The translations under genes were made by a program, and so were the position numbers. A stretch of 64,000 bases of DNA, taken from Leptofilum sp965223525. Its GTDB lineage: Bacteria; Chloroflexota; Anaerolineae; Promineifilales; Promineifilaceae. The stretch is from positions 1,178,001 to 1,242,000 of the forward strand of contig NZ_CBDCWX010000005.1 of assembly GCF_965223525.1 (NCBI RefSeq). Reading direction: 5' to 3'. The notes below the pieces were generated by a model. It was given only the letters and a program-made list of their open reading frames with translations. It ran no database searches and was not told the DNA's origin. Shown here piece by piece: positions 33,951 through 42,716 of this stretch; position 1 is the first letter of the stretch; every line of letters starts with the position of its first letter.

Positions 33951-33957
33951 GCCTTCA

Positions 33958-36900
33958 CTAGATGATCTGGTTTACTAGATTGGGCAGCGTTAATTTTGTA
34001 GCCGACTGTTCTGCACGCGCCACAAAGTCTGGCGGCAGTTCAGCCATCAGCTCTTCTACGATGGGTTGATAACTGTCAATATCAATTTGGCGCACCCGGT
34101 CTTCCGCTTTAACAAACAGCAAAATCGTTAACGCTTGCTCCAATTGCCCCTGGCTTGCCATCACTCTAGCATAGGCTGACAAAGTTGAGAGGGCATCCGG
34201 TACTGTTTCTGTCGCCCAGCTCTGAGCCAACGCAGACTTCAGGGTTCGTTTCGCTTTTAGCACGTTTCCCACTTCCAAATAGGTGATTCCCAGATTTTTT
34301 GTCATGGAAGCCAGAACCCGCCTTTCACCAATGGTTGTGGCGATGGCGATGCTTCTTTGCAGGTGGGCTTCCGACTTCTTGAATTCACCCAATGTTCGGT
34401 AAGTTCCCCCAATTGCCCCAATGCACTCCATTTCAAGCCGCGTAAAGCCTGCTTCCCTGGCGTAGCCCAAGGCTTCTTGGTAAGCGTCCAAAGCCAGCTT
34501 GTGTTCTTCTTGCCGTGAATAGGCGGTGCCAATGTTGTGCAGCAGCATGGTTAAGCCAGGGGCAAAATTTTGCTCCCGGAACAGAGCCAGCGATTCTTGG
34601 TAACGCGCATGAGCCAAGTCGTAATCGCCTGCGTCTACAGCGACCACGCCCAGCACTTTCAACGCATCTGCCTGAATGAAATAATCCTCAGGCAGTTTGG
34701 CATGGGCTAACGCTTGGGTAAGCTGTTCTCGCGCCAAATCGCGCTGCCCACGCAGCACGCTGGCTTTCGCCCAGCAGTTGTAGGCAAAGGCCAGCAGCGA
34801 TTGGTTGTCGGTCTCTTTTAACCAGGGCACAGACTTCGTTAATAGCTCATCTACCTGCTGGTAATTGCCCAGGCCAAAGCTAAAGTAGGCGGCTTTGGTT
34901 TGCAAATTGGCAATAATTGTGCGGTAGAGATTGGTTGTTGCGTTTTGGATGGACGGCTGGGATACGGCCGTTTCCAAGCTGTTCAGCCCATCCAAAAAGA
35001 AATCCAGCGCGGTAATCATCGGCCCTTTGAGATAATAATAAAATTGCCAGCTTTCAATAAAGGGGGTTAATAAATGGAGGGTTTCCTCGGTAGCGGGATG
35101 GCTGGTAACGACCACTTCGGCAAGCCCAACTGCGTTGGGCAGCTCAGTGCAGGCTGTTACCAGCCATTCCCACGCCTGCGTCAAATTTCCCTGCTCAGTA
35201 GCAATTTTATCCAGAGCCGATTGATACGCGGCTCGCTGTACATCAAACGCCTGCTGGTTCATGAAATCCGCAAAGAAAGTGGCAAAATGAGTATGAAGCG
35301 GCTCGCTTTCATTGGTGGGTAGCCGTTCGATTGCGTATTGCCGCAGCAGTTCATGAAGCCAGTACCGCTGCTGATCATCCATTGAAAGTAGCGAACGATT
35401 TGCCAACTGTCGCAGCACACGCAAATTGGCACCGCAAATTTTTTGGGCAGCCTCGCGGGTAAATCCGCCGCTGAACAGTGCCAGCCTGGGCAGTACATCT
35501 GCTTCCTTTGCCGTTAGCCGCTTCCATGATGAATCGAACACGGCGCGCATGCTGCGCTGCCTGAGTGGTAAATCATGAAGTTCTGTTTCCAGAAAGTCCA
35601 GACTTTGGGCAATCTCGTCCCCAATTTCTGCAAACGAGAGCATATTGGCCCAGCCTGCGGCCAGCACCAGCGCCAGCGGCATCCCCTGCACCAACTGGCA
35701 AATACGAACCACGTCTGCCCATTCGTCTAGCTGAACGGCCGTACTGTGCCGAACTAAATTCACATGCTGCAAAAAGAGGGTAATGGCGCTGTGAGATTCA
35801 TTAGAAACGACCGTGTCTACCTCTGGCACATCCAAGCCATGCAGCGCATACACTTGCTCCCCGGCTAGCTGTAATCGCTCCCGCGAAGTGGCTAAAATTT
35901 TGACGTTCGGTGCGCTTTGCAAAAGCTGTATCAGCAGTGGAACCCCGCTCAGTAAATGCTCAAAGTTGTCCAGCAGTAGCAGCATATTTTTGGCCTGCAA
36001 TACTCGCAGCAACTGCTGTTCAGGCGCGTCTGAACCTGAAAGGGAAATACCCATTGTCTCGGCGATAATGATCGGTATTTCTTCTGGGGCGGTTGCTGCA
36101 GCCAGCGGCACAAAGTAAGTGCCGTCTGTAAACGTAGCCTGCACCTGTTCGGCGGCAGCTAACGCCAGCCGCGTCTTGCCGCTTCCCCCTGTGCCAACGA
36201 TTGTCAAAATGCGGCACTCCGACTGCTCAGTGAGCAGATGACAAATCGCCTGCAGCTCATGTTCGCGGCCTACAAATGGGGTAGCGGGTGTGGGCAACGC
36301 TGGTTTTGGAGTGGCAGCGGGCGCAGTTAATGGGGTCGCTGTTGGTTGCCAGGTGCCGGCTCGAATGGCCTCTAGCTCCGCCGCTACCTGGCGCATACTG
36401 GGAATGCGGTCTTCGCGCTCTTTCACCAACATCTGCTGCAAAAGCGGGGCTAAACCAGCGGGCAAATCAGGCAGCTCATCGGCAACAATTGGCACGGGGT
36501 TGTTCAGGATGTTGATCATGATGGCTGTCAGTTGGTCGCCAGGAAACGGCCGTTTGCCAGCCAACAGCTCATACAAAATGATGCCAAACGACCAAATATC
36601 GGAACGGGTATCCAGCTCCTTACCGCGCAATGCCTCTGGGCTCATGTAGGCAGGGCTGCCCAAAATAGAGCCAGTGGGCGTGAGGCGCACATTGTCGCGT
36701 TCCAGCCGCGCAATGCCAAAATCTGCTAAACGAGGGGTGCCATCGGCAGCCAACAGCACGTTGCCCGGTTTAAGGTCACGATGAATAATTCCCAAGTGAT
36801 GTGCGCGGCTAAGGGCATCGGCCAGTTCCAGGGCAATATCAAGCACCTGCTCAGCAGCCAAAGGTGCGTTGCGAATAAGCAGGTCACGCAAAGAGCCGCC

Positions 36901-37971
36901 GGGCATATATTCCATCACGATTGTTTGCTTGCCGTTCATCTCGAAGATGTCTAGCATGGCCACAATATTGGGGTGATTGAGTTGTTGCAATGCCTCGGCT
37001 TCACGCTTGAAGCGGGTGACGTAGGCTTCTGAGCTGTTGAGTAGTTCAGGCCGAATCTGCTTGATAACGATGGGCTGATCCTGTAGCTGATCATGCCCCA
37101 GATAAAGCTCGGCGTGACCACCATGTTTTAGCGGCTCGGTGATGCTGTACCGGTCTGTGGGGGCGAGGGTGGTTGGGGTGGCAAGGGCCGTTTCTACCTC
37201 AGGTGGTGGGGGTAAATTGCGCTGCTTAATGAGTTCGTAAAGCGCGTCAGTTTCTGGTTCTGGCTCAACACCCAACTCTTCCTGCAAAAGACGCACGCAG
37301 GTTTCATATTGTCGCAGCGCGGCACTGTGCTGCCCCGCCCAGGCATAGAGCTGCATCAGCTCCCGATGCGCCGGCTCGTGCAATGAATCTAGCGACAACC
37401 AGCGACGGCCGTATTCAATACTCTTCTCAAATTCTGCAACGGCCGTGTGCCACCGGATGAGCTTTTGTAACGCATCCCCCAGCTTTTGGCGCAACGCTTC
37501 TCGTTCAAAAAATTGCCATTCATCAAATTCCGGGCAGTCGGGCAGATTGAACCCGCTCATGAAGTCGCCGCTGAAAATGTCTACGGCTTCAGCAAGCGTA
37601 GCGGCGCAATCGGGACACAACGTTTCGGACGGATGATTGTGGTTTTCTACGGTTTGCAGGTGTGCTTGGAAAACGGCCGCGTCCACCCAAAGCGTCTCCC
37701 CCACCGTCAGCCCAATTTGCAGCCGATCTGCCTCTAAAACAGTGTCTCCCACAAATCGCTTTAACCGCCCCAGGTCGCGCCGTAGATTTTTGAGTGCCCC
37801 AGATTGGTCGTATTCAGGCCATAGCAAGGTTGCTAAATATTCGCGTGTGTGGGGTTGCCCACTGTGTGCCAAAAACGCCAGCAAAGCCACAACTTTGCGG
37901 CGACCAATGGGATAAGGTTGGCCGTCACGCTCAAACCGGGGAGTGCCAAACAAAGAAGCCTTCAGGTGCAT
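33958..37971 (-). CDS. SARP / Ser-Thr kinase / NB-ARC / TPR fusion regulator
   Basis: 1,337 residues combining four functional modules. Residues ~1-95 winged helix (LKASLFGTPRFERDG), ~100-255 transcriptional activation domain (FSGDFMSGFNLPDCPEFDEW, then YETCVRLLQEELGVEPEPET), ~275-535 a protein kinase with complete catalytic loop (IIHRDLKPGNVLL), DFGIA and SPAYMSPEA, but a degenerate Gly-rich loop (LKHGGHAELYLG). An NB-ARC follows (Walker A VGTGGSGKTRLALA ~ residue 593, LLLLDNFEHL, ATSRERL), then about 400 residues of TPRs (e.g. LHNIGTAYSRQEEHKLALDAYQEAL). The start is probably ATG 37971; ATG 38010 is in frame. A phosphorylation-controlled, ligand-sensing transcription factor is the obvious hypothesis. 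Confidence 0.88.
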   Translation of the reverse strand: MHLKASLFGTPRFERDGQPYPIGRRKVVALLAFLAHSGQPHTREYLATLLWPEYDQSGALKNLRRDLGRLKRFVGDTVLEADRLQIGLTVGETLWVDAAVFQAHLQTVENHNHPSETLCPDCAATLAEAVDIFSGDFMSGFNLPDCPEFDEWQFFEREALRQKLGDALQKLIRWHTAVAEFEKSIEYGRRWLSLDSLHEPAHRELMQLYAWAGQHSAALRQYETCVRLLQEELGVEPEPETDALYELIKQRNLPPPPEVETALATPTTLAPTDRYSITEPLKHGGHAELYLGHDQLQDQPIVIKQIRPELLNSSEAYVTRFKREAEALQQLNHPNIVAMLDIFEMNGKQTIVMEYMPGGSLRDLLIRNAPLAAEQVLDIALELADALSRAHHLGIIHRDLKPGNVLLAADGTPRLADFGIARLERDNVRLTPTGSILGSPAYMSPEALRGKELDTRSDIWSFGIILYELLAGKRPFPGDQLTAIMINILNNPVPIVADELPDLPAGLAPLLQQMLVKEREDRIPSMRQVAAELEAIRAGTWQPTATPLTAPAATPKPALPTPATPFVGREHELQAICHLLTEQSECRILTIVGTGGSGKTRLALAAAEQVQATFTDGTYFVPLAAATAPEEIPIIIAETMGISLSGSDAPEQQLLRVLQAKNMLLLLDNFEHLLSGVPLLIQLLQSAPNVKILATSRERLQLAGEQVYALHGLDVPEVDTVVSNESHSAITLFLQHVNLVRHSTAVQLDEWADVVRICQLVQGMPLALVLAAGWANMLSFAEIGDEIAQSLDFLETELHDLPLRQRSMRAVFDSSWKRLTAKEADVLPRLALFSGGFTREAAQKICGANLRVLRQLANRSLLSMDDQQRYWLHELLRQYAIERLPTNESEPLHTHFATFFADFMNQQAFDVQRAAYQSALDKIATEQGNLTQAWEWLVTACTELPNAVGLAEVVVTSHPATEETLHLLTPFIESWQFYYYLKGPMITALDFFLDGLNSLETAVSQPSIQNATTNLYRTIIANLQTKAAYFSFGLGNYQQVDELLTKSVPWLKETDNQSLLAFAYNCWAKASVLRGQRDLAREQLTQALAHAKLPEDYFIQADALKVLGVVAVDAGDYDLAHARYQESLALFREQNFAPGLTMLLHNIGTAYSRQEEHKLALDAYQEALGYAREAGFTRLEMECIGAIGGTYRTLGEFKKSEAHLQRSIAIATTIGERRVLASMTKNLGITYLEVGNVLKAKRTLKSALAQSWATETVPDALSTLSAYARVMASQGQLEQALTILLFVKAEDRVRQIDIDSYQPIVEELMAELPPDFVARAEQSATKLTLPNLVNQII

Positions 37972-38033
37972 ACGCCATTGTACCCCAAACTTACGCCTGA
38001 TCAGAAACATTTCTAAGGCAGGGAGTGGCTCAA

Positions 38034-38056
38034 TTCAAGGTGACAGTCACTTCAGC
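38034..38056. repeat. AGTGACAGTCACCT-type repeat, single copy
   Basis: AAGGTGACAGTCACTTCAG (38037-38055) is one half of the palindromic family that occurs as a full hairpin at 55779-55811 and 61164-61226. Confidence 0.55.
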
Positions 38057-38162
38057 CTCGGCAATATCCAGGCAAATCCCCCCCAGGGGACGCTATTTGG
38101 GACGTTTAGAGGATGTTTGCCTTCTACTCTTTGTGCAACTTAACAAAATTTTAGGAGGCAGC

Positions 38163-38969
38163 ATGAATTCAAATAACAAACCCGTTGGTAAGATTTTAAT
38201 CTTTTTTTACAGTATCCTTGCTTATTTTATAGGGTTGGGTGGACTCGTCTACTTCATTCTGTTTATTGGCAATTGGTCATTCATGCCACATCAAATTGAT
38301 TCTGGTGAGATGACAACCGTCGGCCTAGCACTGGTGATCAATCTGGGATTGGTTTTGCTGTTTGGCTTACAGCACTCAATCATGGCGCGCCCAGCTTTTA
38401 AGCAGGTTTTAACCAGGTTCATCCCCAAAGCGGCCGAACGCAGCACCTATGTTTTAACCTCTGGCATCCTGATGTTGAGCTTCTGCTTCTTCTGGCAGCC
38501 AATTGACGGGACGGTATGGGCCGTTCATTCCAATGTGGGGCAAGCGATATTAACTGCCGGGTACCTTTTTGGCTGGGCTTTTGCGGTGCTAGCATCGTTT
38601 GTCATCAATCATTTTGAGCTGTTTGGTTTGCAGCAAGCGTACCGCAACCTGAAAAATCAGCAGGAACCGCCGCCCAAGTTTACCCAGCGGTTTTTGTACC
38701 GACTGGTGCGCCACCGGCTGCAGCTTGGGGTGCTGATTGGCCTCTGGTCTACCCCCACGATGACGTTTACACATCTGTTTTTAGCCATTGCCTTGACCAT
38801 CTACATCTTCATCGGCCTCTATTTTGAGGAGAAAGATTTGCGGGCGGCTTTGGGGCAGGCGTATGTGAATTACCAACAGCGTGTCCCGAAGGTTATTCCT
38901 GTACCGGGCTGGCTGTTTCGGAACGGCCGTCGCACCAAACCATTAGTTGGCAAGCAACAGGCAAACTAA
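38163..38969 (+). CDS. MddA/NnrU-like integral membrane methyltransferase
   Basis: 268 residues, about six hydrophobic segments, isoprenylcysteine-methyltransferase superfamily. GLQHSIMARPAFKQVLTRFIPKAAERSTYVLTSGILMLSFCFFWQPIDGTVWAV and the C-terminal RFLYRLVRHRLQLGVLIGLWSTPTMTFTHL, YFEEKDLRAALGQAYVNYQQRVPKVIP match the methanethiol S-methyltransferase MddA and NnrU relatives. MddA makes dimethylsulfide from methanethiol; the substrate here is unproven. ATG 38163 follows AGGAGG by 5 bases. It starts after an intergenic gap carrying a palindrome, and ends at a strong hairpin. Confidence 0.75.
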   Translation: MNSNNKPVGKILIFFYSILAYFIGLGGLVYFILFIGNWSFMPHQIDSGEMTTVGLALVINLGLVLLFGLQHSIMARPAFKQVLTRFIPKAAERSTYVLTSGILMLSFCFFWQPIDGTVWAVHSNVGQAILTAGYLFGWAFAVLASFVINHFELFGLQQAYRNLKNQQEPPPKFTQRFLYRLVRHRLQLGVLIGLWSTPTMTFTHLFLAIALTIYIFIGLYFEEKDLRAALGQAYVNYQQRVPKVIPVPGWLFRNGRRTKPLVGKQQAN

Positions 38970-38980
38970 GGTAGGGGTAG

Positions 38981-39044
38981 GGGAGAGGCAGGTGGCTGCA
39001 ATCTGACAAATTGTGGTGCTTGGCTCTCTCCACCTGCCTCTCCC
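38981..39044 (+). terminator. Terminator hairpin after the methyltransferase
   Basis: GGGAGAGGCAGGTGG (38981-38995) is perfectly complementary to 39030-39044 and is followed by TTTTA. Member of the GAGGCA inverted-repeat family. Confidence 0.7.
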
Positions 39045-39132
39045 TTTTACATGGCAAACCATCTGCTCATTGTGGCATTTGGCTGGCGAGGCGGTAATTT
39101 GCGATTTTCCGAATCTCGAAACTGTTTGACTC

Positions 39133-39162
39133 TTGATTCTGATTCGCAAAAGCCTTTACAAT
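39133..39162 (+). promoter_or_regulatory. Promoter of the NB-ARC-TPR gene
   Basis: TTGATT (39133-39138), 18 bases, TACAAT (39157-39162); the ATG is 36 bases further on. Confidence 0.5.
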
Positions 39163-39198
39163 GTCCCAAACCATAACCCAGCCAGGAAATGCCAACCT

Positions 39199-41310
39199 AT
39201 GAGTGATTCAATCAACACAGGAGACATTAAAGATAGCAAAGGCGTTGTATTTGGCAGCGGCCAAGTCAACTTCCATGAGCATAATTACCCCGCTGCACCA
39301 GAAAAACCAACCTTCCCCATCCACAAAATTGCTCACCCACAAAATCCCAACTTCACCGGGCGCACTGAGATATTGGCACAGGTGGCCGAAACGCTAAACG
39401 CTGGCCAAACGACGGTAGTGACCCAAACGATTGCCAGGCTGGGAGGCGTGGGCAAAACCCAACTGGCGTTGGCCTACAGCTACGCCCACTTAGACAGCTA
39501 CGACCTCATTTATTGGCTCAGCGCCGATACCGAGCCGAGCTTGGGTGAAGATTTAATGGGGCTGGCCCGACGCCTGAAGCTAATTGCCCCGGAAACCACT
39601 GACCAGCAGGCGACAATTGGAGCCGTGCAGCAATGGCTGGGGCAAACCAGCCACAACTGGTTGCTAGTATACGACAATGCCGACCAGATTGAGCCGCAGC
39701 AGCTGGCCCCGTACCTGCCCCGCAGTGGCAACGGGCACGTGCTGATTACCAGCCGCAACCCCAACTATGGCGGGCTGGGGCAGGTGCTGGAGCTGGGCTT
39801 ATTTGATTTGGATGAAGCTGTTGCGTTTCTTTTTCGACGCAAAGAGGCAAAGAGGGCAAAGGTAGAAAGAGAGAGCCAAGAATGGCAAGAGGCGGCGGAT
39901 TTGGCGGAAGCGTTGGGGCGGCTGCCGCTGGCGCTGGAACACGCGGTGGCGTATGTGGAAAGTAAAGGCAGCAGCTATGCCCGATACCACCAGCTCTTTA
40001 CCGAACGGCAAAATGAATTGTGGCAACGAGCCGAGAGACCGGAGCGGTACCACGCCACCATAACCACCACCTGGGAACTGGCCTTTGACCAGATAAAAAA
40101 GACCCCCGGCGCGCTGGATTTGCTGAACCTGTGCTGCTTTTTAGACCCGGAAAGCATTCCGCTGGATTTGCTTAAGCAGATTGCCGTCGTAGAGACGTTG
40201 CATGCAACGTCTCTACAAACGGTGGTGGCCGATGAGCTGGCGTTGAATGATGTGCTGGGCGCACTGCGGCGGTATAGCTTAATTCAACAAACCGAAGGTG
40301 CGTTGACAATGCACCGGCTGGTGCAGGACGTGGCTCGGAGTCGCATGGGTGCGGAACGGGTACGTGACTGGTTGGGAGCGGCCATTGATTTGCTATGTAA
40401 GGCATATCACTATGACCATAGCAAGATGGAAACCTGGGCAGCGGTGAACGACCTCATACCCCACCTAACCATCGCCACAGAGCTAGCCGCCCAGCTGGGC
40501 GGCCAAACGGAAAATGCGGCTTATTTGAATAATGCAGTGGGGCATTATGTCAAATTGCGGGGCAGCTACGCCGCCGCCATGCGTTTTTACGAACAGGCAC
40601 TTGCCATCCGCCAACAGGTGCTGGGTGACGACCATCCCGACACCGCCCAAAGCCTCAACAACATGGGCTTACTCCTGAATGACATAGGGCACTTGGCCGA
40701 GGCACGGCTGTATCTCAAACAAGCTCTCACTATCCGCCAACAGGTGCTGGGCGACGACCATCCTGACACTGCCCAAAGCTTCAAAAACATGGGCATACTC
40801 CTTCAAGACTCGGGGCAGCTGAGTGAGGCACAGCCATTTTTTGAACAAGCTCTTGCTATCTACAAAAAGGTGCTAGGTGATGACCACCCCGACACTGCCC
40901 GAGGCCTCACCAACATGGGCTTGCTCCTGAAGGCTATGGAGCAGCTAGCTGAGGCACAGCCATTTTTTGAACAAGCTCTTGCTATCTACAAAAAGGTGCT
41001 AGGTGATGACCACCCAACTACCGCCAGCGGCCTCAACAACATGGGCTTCATCCTGCAAGCCATGGGGCAGCTGGCTGAGGCACAGCCGTTTTACGAACAA
41101 GCCCTCACCATCTATAAAAAGGTACTAGGTGATGACCACCCCTACACCGCTACCAGCCTCAACAATATGGGCAGCCTTGTGGAAGACTTAGGACAGTTAG
41201 TTGAGGCACGAGCCTACTATAAACAGGCGATTGCCATTTTGGAAAAAGCTTTCGGTAAAGAACATCCCCACACCCAAATTGTGCAGGGCAACCTCAACGC
41301 ACTCGATTAA
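39199..41310 (+). CDS. NB-ARC STAND protein with TPR repeats
   Basis: 703 residues. A 30-residue N-terminal tail contains the glycine-rich stretch INTGDIKDSKGVVFGSG, resembling short assembly motifs at the head of bacterial STAND/NLR-like proteins. An NB-ARC follows with Walker A ARLGGVGKTQLA (~ residue 80), Walker B NWLLVYDNAD and ITSRNPNY, and GRLPLALEHAVAYVE. The last ~250 residues are five or more 42-residue TPRs (e.g. QVLGDDHPDTAQSLNNMGLLL), highly alike in DNA, so recently expanded. A transposition-like palindrome (40189-40216) and a purine-rich repeat (39820-39875) are read in frame. No ACGGCCGT occurs across 38.93-41.95 kb, which argues for recent acquisition. An immunity or signalling role is inferred. 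Confidence 0.82.
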   Translation: MSDSINTGDIKDSKGVVFGSGQVNFHEHNYPAAPEKPTFPIHKIAHPQNPNFTGRTEILAQVAETLNAGQTTVVTQTIARLGGVGKTQLALAYSYAHLDSYDLIYWLSADTEPSLGEDLMGLARRLKLIAPETTDQQATIGAVQQWLGQTSHNWLLVYDNADQIEPQQLAPYLPRSGNGHVLITSRNPNYGGLGQVLELGLFDLDEAVAFLFRRKEAKRAKVERESQEWQEAADLAEALGRLPLALEHAVAYVESKGSSYARYHQLFTERQNELWQRAERPERYHATITTTWELAFDQIKKTPGALDLLNLCCFLDPESIPLDLLKQIAVVETLHATSLQTVVADELALNDVLGALRRYSLIQQTEGALTMHRLVQDVARSRMGAERVRDWLGAAIDLLCKAYHYDHSKMETWAAVNDLIPHLTIATELAAQLGGQTENAAYLNNAVGHYVKLRGSYAAAMRFYEQALAIRQQVLGDDHPDTAQSLNNMGLLLNDIGHLAEARLYLKQALTIRQQVLGDDHPDTAQSFKNMGILLQDSGQLSEAQPFFEQALAIYKKVLGDDHPDTARGLTNMGLLLKAMEQLAEAQPFFEQALAIYKKVLGDDHPTTASGLNNMGFILQAMGQLAEAQPFYEQALTIYKKVLGDDHPYTATSLNNMGSLVEDLGQLVEARAYYKQAIAILEKAFGKEHPHTQIVQGNLNALD
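40189..40216. repeat. 28-bp perfect palindrome within the NB-ARC gene
   Basis: GTAGAGACGTTGCA is followed at once by its exact inverse complement (40203-40216). The same sequence is, to my knowledge, a frequent intergenic repeat in cyanobacteria. Here it is read in frame as VETLHATSLQ. Confidence 0.8.
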
Positions 41311-41426
41311 GCTCGTATCCATTCCAACCCCGAAGCTGCGGATTCATTCCGCGCCGCACGAGTATAACCTCCAATTGACTATTCACTAAAGGATTCTTCC
41401 CTACAGTCAGAATGATAGGCGTCGTC

Positions 41427-42605
41427 TCACAACAGCTGTGCGACCTGTACCAGCCGTTCCGCTGCCCGTTCCAAATCGGCCTGGGCAGTGGAGATGGCGA
41501 AGCGCAGGTGGCCTTCGCCGCTTTGGCCAAAGGCGATGCCCGGCGTGGCTGCAATTTGCGCTTTTTCCAGCAGGGCATCGGCCAATTCCAGGCTGTTCTT
41601 CTGGCTCGTTGGGAAGCTGGGGAAAAGGTAAAACGCTCCCTCAATTGAGCGGCATTCTACGCCGTCAATGCTGTTCAGGGCGGCCACCATAAAGTCCCGC
41701 CGCTGCTGGTACGCATCGCGCATCATGCCAATGCTTTCCTGCGGCCCCGTCAGCGCGGCGACGCAAGCGTGCTGCGTAAAGGTGGCGGCGCAGGAGACGG
41801 ATTGCCCGTTTTGCTTCGTCGCCAGCCGAATAATCTCTGGCGGCCCCACCAGCCAGCCCAGCCGCCAGCCCGTCATCGCATACGATTTGGTGAGGCCGTT
41901 GACGGTGAGGGTGCGCTCGGCCATGCCAGGGGCAGCGGCGAGGGAGAGGTGGGAACGGCCGTCAAACACCAACTTCTCATAAATCTCATCCGCAATCACG
42001 TACAGGTCTGCTTCCTGAGCAACTTCCACAATCGCATCCCGCTCTTCAACCGTAAGCACCCGCCCGGTGGGGTTGCACGGCGTGTTGACCATGATCGCCT
42101 TCGTGCGCGGCGTCAGCTTGGCTCGTAGTCGGTCGGCCGTAATGCGAAAATTGTCGGCGCTGGGCAGACTAACCGACACCGGCGTACCGCCCGTCAGCGT
42201 GATCATCGCTGGGTAACTTACCCAGTATGGTTCCAGCACCAAAATTTCATCGGCAGGATTGGTAATCGCAGCCAGCGCCAGGTAAAGTGCCCATTTGCCC
42301 CCCGGCGTCACGATGATTTGGCGGCGCGGGTCGTCGATGGGTATCTGGTTTTCGCTTCGCATTTTGTGGGCAATTGCTTCTACGGTTTGTGGCAAGCCCA
42401 CCATCGGGGCGGGGTAATGGGTGTGACCGTTTTTCAGGGCAGAAACGGCCGCTTCCACAATGTGCGCTGGCGTGTCAAAATCAGGATCGCCGCCCGCCAG
42501 GGCGATCACGTCCTGCCCGGCGCGCTGCATTGCTTTTGCTTTGTCATTCACCGCTAGCGTCATCGAGGCGGGGATACTGCTGAGTTTGGTGGAAAGAGGT
42601 TTCAT
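41427..42605 (-). CDS. Class I/II pyridoxal-phosphate aminotransferase (AspC-like)
   Basis: 392 residues. The Schiff-base Lys is in VNGLTKSYAMTGWRLGWLVG (~ residue 237), the PLP phosphate-binding GGKWALYLAL ~ residue 100, and NTPCNPTGRVLT and the C-terminal ATPGIAFGQSGEGHLRFAIS are typical of aspartate aminotransferase family Ib, whose members accept aspartate, aromatic or branched substrates. Its start faces the metallohydrolase gene across a 110-base divergent region with AT-rich inverted repeats. Product confidence is high, substrate unknown. Confidence 0.9.
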   Translation of the reverse strand: MKPLSTKLSSIPASMTLAVNDKAKAMQRAGQDVIALAGGDPDFDTPAHIVEAAVSALKNGHTHYPAPMVGLPQTVEAIAHKMRSENQIPIDDPRRQIIVTPGGKWALYLALAAITNPADEILVLEPYWVSYPAMITLTGGTPVSVSLPSADNFRITADRLRAKLTPRTKAIMVNTPCNPTGRVLTVEERDAIVEVAQEADLYVIADEIYEKLVFDGRSHLSLAAAPGMAERTLTVNGLTKSYAMTGWRLGWLVGPPEIIRLATKQNGQSVSCAATFTQHACVAALTGPQESIGMMRDAYQQRRDFMVAALNSIDGVECRSIEGAFYLFPSFPTSQKNSLELADALLEKAQIAATPGIAFGQSGEGHLRFAISTAQADLERAAERLVQVAQLL

Positions 42606-42635
42606 CGGATTTTCTCCAGTCTGGGTTTGTGAACG

Positions 42636-42716
42636 GTAAATTGTAAATGGTTAATGGTAAATGGTAAACTCTGGCATTAACAATTAACCATTCACCGATA
42701 ACCATTAACTATTATT
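42636..42716. repeat. AT-rich inverted repeats in a divergent promoter region
   Basis: GTAAATTGTAAATGGTTAATGGTAAATGG and AACAATTAACCATTCACCGATAACCATTAAC repeat the word GGTTAATGG in both orientations between two divergent genes. Its role, such as a start region for both, is not clear. Confidence 0.5.

Noticed and set aside
40590..41260. CRISPR-like tandem repeat
   Set aside because: Repeats are ~126 bases long, in frame and encode 42-residue TPR units, not repeats with spacers.
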